Part shown: positions 1-5,021 of the stretch, piece by piece
Position numbering within the stretch: position 1 is the stretch's first letter
Layout of the letters: the number at the start of each line of letters is the position of its first letter
Assembly: GCA_035687045.1 (NCBI GenBank)
Contig: DASRYU010000122.1
Location: 1-6,651 of the forward strand
DNA length: 6,651 nucleotides
From: JAJPHT01 sp035687045
GTDB taxonomy: Archaea; Thermoplasmatota; SW-10-69-26; JACQPN01; JAJPHT01
Direction: 5' to 3'
Notes under the pieces: generated by a model
Seen by the model: only the letters and a program-made list of their open reading frames with translations
Database searches by the model: none
Told to the model about the DNA's origin: nothing
Program-made: the position numbers and the translations under genes

Positions 1-43
1 CGCCCCGGCGAGGGCGGCGTCGTCTCCTTCCTCGCGGCGGGCG
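1..43 (+). repeat. Left-edge copy of a 43-bp perfect inverted repeat
   Basis: Bases 1-43 are the exact reverse complement of 179-221, with no mismatch. Identity breaks at base 44, which would have to pair with 178. The 135 bp between the arms (44-178) are not repeated. Because the repeat begins exactly at base 1 and its other arm lies inside the secreted-protein gene, a fold-back or chimeric read at a contig end is the simplest reading. Confidence 0.9.
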
Positions 44-527
44 CGTCGAGAAGGAGCGCGAGCGGCGTCGCCTGCGCCGCGTGGACGACGACGTGGTGCG
101 TTCCCGCCTCGAGCGGCAGCTCGCGCTCGAGAAGGACGAGCCACCGCACGCCCAGGCGCGCGTCCACCCGCTCCTCGCCGCCCGCCGCGAGGAAGGAGAC
201 GACGCCGCCCTCGCCGGGGCGTTGGACGCCGGCAGGCACGACGCCCTCCTCGGGAAGCCCGGGTCCGAAGACGAGGAGCATCGGCGCCTCGCCGGGGGGC
301 GCGTGCGGGGGCGCGGCGAGGCGGACGCGGAGCGTCGTGGGCGCCCCGAGCTCCACGCGGTAGTAGTGGAGGACGACGCCCTCCTCGAACAGCCGCGCCG
401 GCGCCGCCACGAGCGTGGCGCGCTCGAGCGTGTCGCCCGGCTGCGCGCGCCCCCCGTGCGCGCCAGCGTGCGGCGCCGCGAGGAGCGCGAGGAGCGCGCC
501 CAGCGCGAGGAGGCGGCGCGGCCACAT
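1..527 (-). CDS. Secreted protein of unknown function, 3' end cut by the window edge
   Basis: This partial gene starts at the ATG at 527-525 and stays open to the left edge, about 175 codons. The protein opens with a clear Sec signal peptide: two Arg at residues 4-5, a Leu/Ala-rich core at 6-18, and an Ala-Gly-Ala cleavage site at 21-23, leaving His24-Gly-Gly as a possible mature N-terminus. The mature part looks beta-rich, with alternating hydrophobic stretches HYYRVEL (54-60), TTLRVRL (64-70), MLLVFGPGLP (83-92), VRWLVLLE (127-134) and THHVVVHA (143-150). From memory, the 'YYRV..., GPGLP, GTxxxVVV' pattern resembles bacterial and archaeal secreted beta-sandwich proteins of unknown role; I cannot name a family. 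No Shine-Dalgarno sequence is visible, and a TTATCA element lies 24-29 bp upstream. Residues from about 162 on are read from the 43-bp inverted repeat at the edge and should not be trusted. It is divergent from the membrane protein gene at 584. Confidence 0.7.
   Translation of the reverse strand, partial: MWPRRLLALGALLALLAAPHAGAHGGRAQPGDTLERATLVAAPARLFEEGVVLHYYRVELGAPTTLRVRLAAPPHAPPGEAPMLLVFGPGLPEEGVVPAGVQRPGEGGVVSFLAAGGEERVDARLGVRWLVLLERELPLEAGTHHVVVHAAQATPLALLLDAPAARKETTPPSPG
179..221 (-). repeat. Internal copy of the 43-bp inverted repeat
   Basis: This arm encodes residues 103-117 of the secreted protein on the minus strand (Arg-Pro-Gly-Glu through Ala-Ala-Gly-Gly) and keeps the coding frame and codon use of the gene. 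It is therefore probably the genuine locus, with bases 1-43 as the derived copy. Confidence 0.9.
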
Positions 528-546
528 CGCGCGCGCACGGACGCCG

Positions 547-563
547 ACAATGATAATGCTGAT
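547..563. promoter_or_regulatory. Divergent promoter island with shared TATA-like element
   Basis: The 56-bp gap between the divergent starts at 527 (minus) and 584 (plus) is GC-rich except for this A/T-rich island. On the minus strand it reads TTATCA (plus 551-556), 24-29 bp from the ATG at 527. On the plus strand GATAAT (552-557) lies 27-32 bp before the ATG at 584. Both distances fit an archaeal TATA box serving a leaderless transcript, so one element could serve both directions. The assignment rests on position and composition only; no transcript data are available. Confidence 0.45.
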
Positions 564-583
564 GCGCCGTCTCGCGGCGCCGG

Positions 584-1033
584 ATGTTCTCCACCGCGCA
601 CCTCACGAGCGGCGTCGCCCTGGGCCTCGCGCTGGGGCTCGAGGGGTGGCCCCTCGCGTGCGTCGTCCTCGCGAGCGTCTTCACCGACTGGGACTACGCG
701 TTCCAGCTCCTCACCGGGCGCAACCACCGCGAGTTCGTCACCCACTCGCCGCTCGTCTACCTCGCGGTGCTGGGCCCGCTCGGCCTCTGGCAGCCGCTCG
801 CGTGGTGGGTGCTCCTCGGCTCGCTCCTCCACTTCAGCCTCGACATCTGGGAGTACGGCATCCGGCTGAACCCGTTCGAGCGACGCATCTACGGGTTCCG
901 CCTCCTGCCCGGCGTCGAGAACGCGCCCTTCGGCGAGTACCTGCGCCGCTACTTCCGCGATCCGCGCTTCTTCGGCGCGGAGGCCGCGTTCGCCCTCGCC
1001 GCGGCGGGCCTCGCCGCGTGGCGCCTCCTGTAG
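584..1033 (+). CDS. Small membrane-bound metal-dependent hydrolase-like protein (YdjM/DUF457 type)
   Basis: This 149-residue protein has several hydrophobic helices (about 8-32, 55-68, 71-84 and 131-146). It carries the motif series expected of the YdjM-like family (Pfam PF04307, 'LexA-binding, inner membrane-associated putative hydrolase'): TAHLTSG with His6, FTDWDY with Asp35 and Asp37, HREFVTHSP with His48 and His54, and LLHFSLDIWEYG with His83 and Asp87. The conserved His and Asp residues suggest a metal site at the membrane, but no substrate is established for the family. The length is close to the smaller members. The ATG at 584 is chosen because the upstream ATGs at 550, 556 and 562 are out of frame, there is no Shine-Dalgarno sequence, and an A/T island sits at the TATA distance. 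The TAG stop (1031-1033) directly abuts the stop of the convergent flavoprotein gene. Confidence 0.82.
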   Translation: MFSTAHLTSGVALGLALGLEGWPLACVVLASVFTDWDYAFQLLTGRNHREFVTHSPLVYLAVLGPLGLWQPLAWWVLLGSLLHFSLDIWEYGIRLNPFERRIYGFRLLPGVENAPFGEYLRRYFRDPRFFGAEAAFALAAAGLAAWRLL

Positions 1034-2053
1034 TCAGAGCGCGAGGCTCGCGAGCTCCTCGCCGAGCGCCGGGCCGAACTTGAAGCCGTGGCCGCTGAAG
1101 CCCGCGCCCACGACGACGCCGTCGGCCTTGCCGAGGACGAAGTCGTCGTTCGGCGCGTTGTCGTAGAGGCAGACGCGCGAGCGCGCGAGCGGCCGCTCCG
1201 CGAGCTGCGGCATGCGCCTGCGAAGCCACGCGCGCGCCTTGTCGACCTCCTTCCTCGCCACCGGCGGGCGGCGCTCGAAGTCCGTCACCGCGGGCCCCTT
1301 CGAGTGGTCGGCCACCTTGACCGCGCCGTGCATGCGCGGGAACCCGTAGAACCCCTCCTCGAAGGCGGCGAACGTCATCGTCTCGGGGAAGTCGCCCGGC
1401 GGGTCGAAGAAGAGCTCGGGCTGGCGGGTCACGCGGATGCGCCCCCGCAGGCTCGGCACGAGGCGCGGCGCGTGGAAGCCGGCCGCCACGACGACCGCGC
1501 GCGCCCGGAGCAGCGTGCCGTCGTCGAGCGCCACCTCGCCCCCGCGCGCGCTTGTCGCCGCCACGCCGCGCCGCACCTCGGCGCCGTGCGCGAGGGCCCG
1601 CTCCTCGAGGGCGCGCAGGCACGCGCGCGCGTCGAGCCAGCCCCCCTGCGGGTCGACCACGGCCTCGTCCACGTTCGCGAAGCCGGGGATGGGGCCCGGC
1701 ATGATCTGCACGCGCTCACCCATCTCGAGAAGGGTGCGCGCGCTCTGCTGGTGGAAGCCGCCGGGCGGGCCGAACATGAGGAGGCCCGTCTGGTGCAGGA
1801 GCTGCCGGCCGCTCTCGTCCTCGAGCTGCCGCCAGCCGGCGAGGGCGCGCTTGGCGAGCTGCACGTAGCGCCGCTGCGCGCCGTACGCGAAGCGGAACAC
1901 CTTCGACTCGTCGTTCGACGCGTTGTGCTCGTTGAGGAGCGGCCGCGGGTCGACGAGCGTCACGCGCGCGCCGCGCTTCGCCGCCGCCCACGCGGTCGAG
2001 AGCCCCATGAGGCCTCCGCCCACGACGACGAGGTCCACGCGGAGCGCACGCAT
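1034..2053 (-). CDS. FAD-dependent amine oxidase, sarcosine oxidase-like (DAO/MSOX family)
   Basis: The 339-residue protein begins with a Rossmann FAD motif (VVVGGGLMGLS, Gly12-Gly17) and the acid of strand 2 (VDP, Asp35). Compared from memory with Bacillus monomeric sarcosine oxidase and SolA, the hallmark residues are kept: VFRFAYG with Arg54 (substrate-carboxylate arginine), AVKVADH with Lys246 (oxygen-activating lysine), RVCLYDN with Cys295 (covalent 8-alpha-S-cysteinyl FAD) and AGFSGHGFKFG (316-327) with Lys325 (carboxylate-binding lysine). It should oxidise a secondary or N-methyl amino acid such as sarcosine or a cyclic imino acid, releasing H2O2; the exact substrate cannot be read. 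It is shorter than the roughly 390-residue sarcosine oxidases and ends 13 residues after HGFKF, so the usual C-terminal tail is missing. It follows trm1 by 21 bp without a Shine-Dalgarno sequence, so the two are probably co-transcribed. The TGA (1036-1034) abuts the convergent gene. Confidence 0.87.
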   Translation of the reverse strand: MRALRVDLVVVGGGLMGLSTAWAAAKRGARVTLVDPRPLLNEHNASNDESKVFRFAYGAQRRYVQLAKRALAGWRQLEDESGRQLLHQTGLLMFGPPGGFHQQSARTLLEMGERVQIMPGPIPGFANVDEAVVDPQGGWLDARACLRALEERALAHGAEVRRGVAATSARGGEVALDDGTLLRARAVVVAAGFHAPRLVPSLRGRIRVTRQPELFFDPPGDFPETMTFAAFEEGFYGFPRMHGAVKVADHSKGPAVTDFERRPPVARKEVDKARAWLRRRMPQLAERPLARSRVCLYDNAPNDDFVLGKADGVVVGAGFSGHGFKFGPALGEELASLAL

Positions 2054-2074
2054 CGCGCGCTACATCAATCCGCA

Positions 2075-3280
2075 TCATGCGCGGGACGCGTCGCGGACGA
2101 TGCTCGCCACTTCCTTCGCGCTCGCCGTCGTGCGCAGCGCGAGCCGGTTGAAGTGGACGGGCCACACGCCGTGGCCGCTCGCGCGCAGCGCCTCCACCAC
2201 GCGCTCGGTGGGCGGAGAGCCGACGCGCGCGCGGCTGCCCGCCTCGTGGATGTCGAAGAAGAGGCCCGGCGCCTCCGCCTCCTGCGCGAGAAGGTCCAGC
2301 AGGCGCGGCGCCTCGGCGTCGGCGAACGGGAAGTCGCCCGCGCGCGCGAGCATCGCCTGCGCGGCGTCGCGGTCGACGAGCGGCCCCGTCCAGAGCGGCC
2401 CCGCGCGTTCCACATCGCCGCCGCAGCCGGGGCACGCGCGCGGCGCGTCGAAGCCGCGCTCGCCGCACGCGCGGCAGAAGAACGCCATCCCGATGCGCGC
2501 CATGGACGCGTCCGCGCGGGCCGCGCCGCGCCGCGCGCCGAGGATGACGCGGTAGTAGTGGTCGGTCGCGTGCGCGAGAAGGGGCGCGAGGGCCAGGTCG
2601 TGCTTCGCCGCCTGCCGCACGGCGCTCCCGGCGAGGATGCGCAGCGCGATCTCGTGCATGAGCTCGTTGTGCATCGGCTCGGCGAGGTAGCGCCGCAGGC
2701 ACACGTTCGGGTAGACGCCCGCGAGCGCCGTCGCGTCCGTCGCCGTGATGCCCAGGACGCCCTTGTCGCGCATGCCGCGCGCGGCGCCATCGAGGAAGGG
2801 CGCGGGGCTTCCGAAGGGGTCGACGTCGATGACGTGCCACACGCTCTCGGTGAGGAGCGCGGCGAGGTTGCGCTGCGTCACGTGCGGCTCCACGCCGTTG
2901 AGCCGGCAGTTCTCCTCGATGAGGCGCGCCGCCACCGGGTTCCAGTCGTTGAACTCCACGTGGAGGTCGCGCTCCGACTCGCGCGCGTACCGGATGCCGC
3001 GCGCGCCGCTCGCCGCGAGCCCGTCGAGCACCGTCCAGCCGTCCTCGGCGCGCGTCGCGAGAAGCAGCGACGACAGGTCGCGGTTGAGCGCCATCGCGGG
3101 GTTGTAGAACACATCCGCGGTGCCCTTCGACTCCGGGCCGCGCGTCGAGCGCTCCGCCCGCGGGAGACGGAGCAGCGCGCGCCCCTCGCGCACGTCCATC
3201 GTCGCCGGCTCGTCGCTCACGCGGCCGCGAGGCGCCGGACCGACTTCAAGAAGATTATGAACATCGTGCAAGAAGCTCAT
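2075..3280 (-). CDS. trm1: tRNA (guanine(26)-N(2))-dimethyltransferase Trm1
   Basis: Trm1 makes m2G26 and m2,2G26 in tRNA with S-adenosylmethionine. The 401-residue frame has the family hallmarks in order: EGRALLRLP (32-40), DVFYNPAMALNRDLS (56-70), SAM motif I VLDGLAASGARGIRYA (84-99), FNDWNP (110-115), catalytic VDPFGSP (153-159, Asp154), GVLGITATDATALAG (174-188), YLAEPMHNELMHE (198-210), DHYYRV (240-245) and C-terminal HFNRLALRTTA (376-386). Two Cys pairs (269/272 and 283/286) form a likely zinc knuckle that some archaeal Trm1 proteins lack. The coordinates give the longest form. Archaeal Trm1 usually begins just before the 'EG...VP' segment, which matches Met28 (ATG at 3199). Codons 2-14 use A/T-ending codons unlike the rest and lie in a palindromic A/T-rich stretch. 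The true start is therefore probably 3199 or the GTG at 3220. The gene lies 67 bp (longest form) after the transporter and 21 bp before the flavoprotein. Confidence 0.93.
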   Translation of the reverse strand: MSFLHDVHNLLEVGPAPRGRVSDEPATMDVREGRALLRLPRAERSTRGPESKGTADVFYNPAMALNRDLSSLLLATRAEDGWTVLDGLAASGARGIRYARESERDLHVEFNDWNPVAARLIEENCRLNGVEPHVTQRNLAALLTESVWHVIDVDPFGSPAPFLDGAARGMRDKGVLGITATDATALAGVYPNVCLRRYLAEPMHNELMHEIALRILAGSAVRQAAKHDLALAPLLAHATDHYYRVILGARRGAARADASMARIGMAFFCRACGERGFDAPRACPGCGGDVERAGPLWTGPLVDRDAAQAMLARAGDFPFADAEAPRLLDLLAQEAEAPGLFFDIHEAGSRARVGSPPTERVVEALRASGHGVWPVHFNRLALRTTASAKEVASIVRDASRA

Positions 3281-3316
3281 AAGATACTATGAGCGAATGG
3301 CCCATTCTTCATAATC
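3253..3316 (-). promoter_or_regulatory. Palindromic promoter/operator region of trm1
   Basis: A 64-bp dyad is centred between 3284 and 3285. The outer 9-bp arms (GATTATGAA at 3253-3261, TTCATAATC at 3308-3316) and inner 7-bp arms (GCTCATA at 3275-3281, TATGAGC at 3288-3294) are perfect and share one axis. Read another way, it holds two copies of TTATGA/CTATGA-N16-TCATAA (3255-3282 and 3287-3314), 32 bp apart. The four half-sites are offset by 22, 10 and 22 bp, close to whole helical turns, which is what a dimeric DNA-binding regulator would need. A smaller perfect palindrome, GAATGG-C-CCATTC, lies at 3295-3307. Either TTATGA/TCATAA block could be a TATA element: minus-strand TTATGA (plus 3309-3314) is 29-34 bp before the ATG at 3280, and CATAAT (plus 3253-3258) is 33-38 bp before the GTG at 3220. 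A transcript hairpin closing the upstream transporter gene is an alternative. Confidence 0.5.
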
Positions 3317-3347
3317 GCGGGCGACGCTCCGGCCGATCCGCCACGAC

Positions 3348-4877
3348 CTACGGGGGCGGCCGTCGCGGGCCGTGCTCGTCGTCGTCGAGGTCGAAGGCGT
3401 CGCGCACGCGGCGCGGGTCCATCGTCCGCTGGAGCCCGTACGCGCCTTCGACGATGTAGCTCGCGAGGTGGGCGAAGCCGCGAAGCCCCGCGAGGCCTCC
3501 GAACTGGCCGACGTCGTGCCGGAGCGACCGGACGACGACGCCCGGCGACGCCTCGCCGTGCTCCTCGAAGCCGAGGAGGCGGTGGACGGCGTAGAGGCCC
3601 AGCGCGATGCTCGTGAGGAAGAGGAAGTCGTAGTGGACGAACTGGAGCGCCGTGATGCCGCGCTCGCCCGCAGGGTCGACCCACGCGAAGCGGACGACGA
3701 AGGCGCGCCCCGCGAGAAGCGTCGCGGCCGCGCCCGCGAGAAGCGGCGCCACACCGGCGGCGACGGAGCGCGCGACGCTCGCGGTGGCAAGGTACGCCGG
3801 CGCGTCCTCGTCGGGCGCGAGCTTGAGGATGAGGCCGTTCGAGGCGAGGTCGATGGCACCCGCGCCTAGGCCGAGCAGGCCGTACGTCGTCGTGGCGCTC
3901 GCGAGGACGAGCCAGCCCGTCTCCTTGGGCGTGAAGGCCCACGTGGCGATGGCGAGGACGAAGACGCTCGCGCCCATCGCGAGGACGGGCTTGTTGCCGA
4001 ACCGGTCTGTGACCGGCGCCCACACCTTGAGGCTCAGCACGTTGACCGCGGTGGAGAAGGCGGAGAAGGCCACGACGGTGCCGACGCTGTAGCCCAGCGG
4101 CCCGAGGAGGACGACCGCGACGAACGGGAGGGAGAAGTTCGCGGCGAAACCCCACGAGGCGAGAAAGATGACGACGCGGCGGTAGTTCGTGTCCGAGATG
4201 GGGCGGCGGAGCATCGAGCGGATGTGCACCTGCGTCGGCGTCGCGAGCGCGACGGGCGCGCGGCGCACGATGGCCGCGCTCACGAACCCCGCGAGGCCGC
4301 CCACGAGGAACAGGATGCCGAACGCCTCGAGCTCGCGCTCGGGGAACGCGCGGCGCCACCACGACACGAACTGGCCCGCGGCGAGCGTCACGACGACGCC
4401 CACCGTCGCGAGGACGGCCATGCGGCGCCCGAAGTAGCGGCCGAGCTCCTCGCGGGGCACGAGGTCGCGCACCCACACCTGCCACGCGGCGCCGCCGACG
4501 TTGGCGAAGACGGAGTACACGACAAGGAGCGGGATGAGCGCGTGGAGCGGCCGGAGCTCCAGGCCGCCCATCGCGAACGGGATGAGCGCGATGAGGAGGA
4601 GCGTCGCGCGCGCGGCGACGGCGGCCGTGACGGCCACCGCGCGGCGGTCGCGCGTGCGGGCAAGGAGGACGACGCCGGGCAGGTGCACGAGGTGCGCGAG
4701 GAACGGGATGGCGGCGATAAGGCCGATCTCGGCGTCGCTCGCGCCCAGCGCCAGCGCGAACCCCGTGAGGATGATGCCCGTCGTCACGGACTCCATCGCC
4801 CGCGAGAAGAGCCCCTCGAGGATCATCAGCCGCTGGCCGCTGCGCTGCTGCTCGGGCGTGTACGCCGGCGTGGTCAT
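3348..4877 (-). CDS. Major facilitator superfamily transporter with C-terminal cytoplasmic tail
   Basis: This 509-residue protein has twelve hydrophobic segments (roughly 31-45, 49-73, 80-102, 111-128, 154-172, 185-204, 233-256, 263-285, 298-316, 323-345, 363-388 and 413-432), in two groups of six around a basic central loop (205-232). The inter-helix sequence APVTDRFGNKP (287-297) is the MFS motif A in its second-half copy, with the first Gly replaced by Ala. AAWQVWVRDLVPREELGRYFGRR (130-152) resembles the helix 4-5 loop of a widespread but poorly characterised MFS group. The substrate cannot be read. After the last helix comes a tail of about 75 residues ending in an Asp/Glu run (496-501) and Pro-Pro-Pro. 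The ATG at 4877 is the start; no upstream ATG is in frame and there is no Shine-Dalgarno sequence. The nearest A/T-rich patch (ATTGATGA, plus 4921-4928) is 44-51 bp upstream, so a short leader is possible. It lies 144 bp after the P5C dehydrogenase gene. Confidence 0.88.
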   Translation of the reverse strand: MTTPAYTPEQQRSGQRLMILEGLFSRAMESVTTGIILTGFALALGASDAEIGLIAAIPFLAHLVHLPGVVLLARTRDRRAVAVTAAVAARATLLLIALIPFAMGGLELRPLHALIPLLVVYSVFANVGGAAWQVWVRDLVPREELGRYFGRRMAVLATVGVVVTLAAGQFVSWWRRAFPERELEAFGILFLVGGLAGFVSAAIVRRAPVALATPTQVHIRSMLRRPISDTNYRRVVIFLASWGFAANFSLPFVAVVLLGPLGYSVGTVVAFSAFSTAVNVLSLKVWAPVTDRFGNKPVLAMGASVFVLAIATWAFTPKETGWLVLASATTTYGLLGLGAGAIDLASNGLILKLAPDEDAPAYLATASVARSVAAGVAPLLAGAAATLLAGRAFVVRFAWVDPAGERGITALQFVHYDFLFLTSIALGLYAVHRLLGFEEHGEASPGVVVRSLRHDVGQFGGLAGLRGFAHLASYIVEGAYGLQRTMDPRRVRDAFDLDDDEHGPRRPPP

Positions 4878-5021
4878 GGGAACCGCATGGCCTCGTCCCG
4901 GCCGCGGACGTCCTCACCCGTCATCAATCTCACCGTCGCCGCCGCCCGGCGGCGCGGCGCGCGGCGTCACGCGCGCTCGCGGCGCTCAGCAGCGTGGCCC
5001 GCTTCGCACGTCCCTGCGGGC
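4878..5021. other. Intergenic region between the P5C dehydrogenase and transporter genes
   Basis: These 144 bp hold no supported gene. They contain a GC-only hairpin on either strand, CGCCGCCG (4937-4944) and CGGCGGCG (4947-4954), with no T-run after it. On the minus strand there is also an A/T-rich patch, ATTGATGA (plus 4921-4928), that may be a weak promoter for the transporter. Whether the two genes are co-transcribed cannot be decided from this. Confidence 0.4.

Noticed and set aside
81..869. A 262-codon plus-strand frame over the left edge
   Set aside because: It is antisense to the secreted-protein gene and then out of frame with the membrane-protein gene, and it has no recognisable domain. 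The minus frame from 527 has a textbook signal peptide.
1040..1052. Palindrome CGCGAG-G-CTCGCG at the end of the flavoprotein gene
   Set aside because: It lies within coding sequence near the C-terminal codons (Ala-Ser-Leu-Ala-Leu region). Six-bp GC palindromes are common here.
2063..2069. CATCAAT patch upstream of the flavoprotein as a promoter, also found upstream of the transporter
   Set aside because: It lies only 10-16 bp before the ATG, too close for a TATA box, and the gene sits 21 bp after trm1. The shared heptamer is probably chance.
3247..3275. Direct repeat CAAGAAG at 3247-3253 and 3269-3275, 22 bp apart
   Set aside because: It is short and partly overlaps the dyad half-sites, so it adds no independent evidence beyond the operator reading.
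1088..3292. A 734-codon open frame on the plus strand
   Set aside because: It lies antisense to the flavoprotein and trm1, which have clear family motifs. Its product is an Arg/Ala/His/Glu-rich string without domains, as expected when GC-rich codons suppress stops on the other strand.
3277..4917. A 546-codon minus-strand frame, longer than the transporter frame it overlaps
   Set aside because: Its translation is Arg/Pro/Gly/His-rich low-complexity sequence. The 509-codon frame in the same place has twelve membrane segments and MFS motif A.
4937..4954. GC-only hairpin after the P5C dehydrogenase gene as a terminator
   Set aside because: It has 8-bp arms with a 2-nt gap but no T-run on either side, and such CG-repeat hairpins are expected by chance in this base composition. 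Archaeal termination relies mainly on T-rich stretches.
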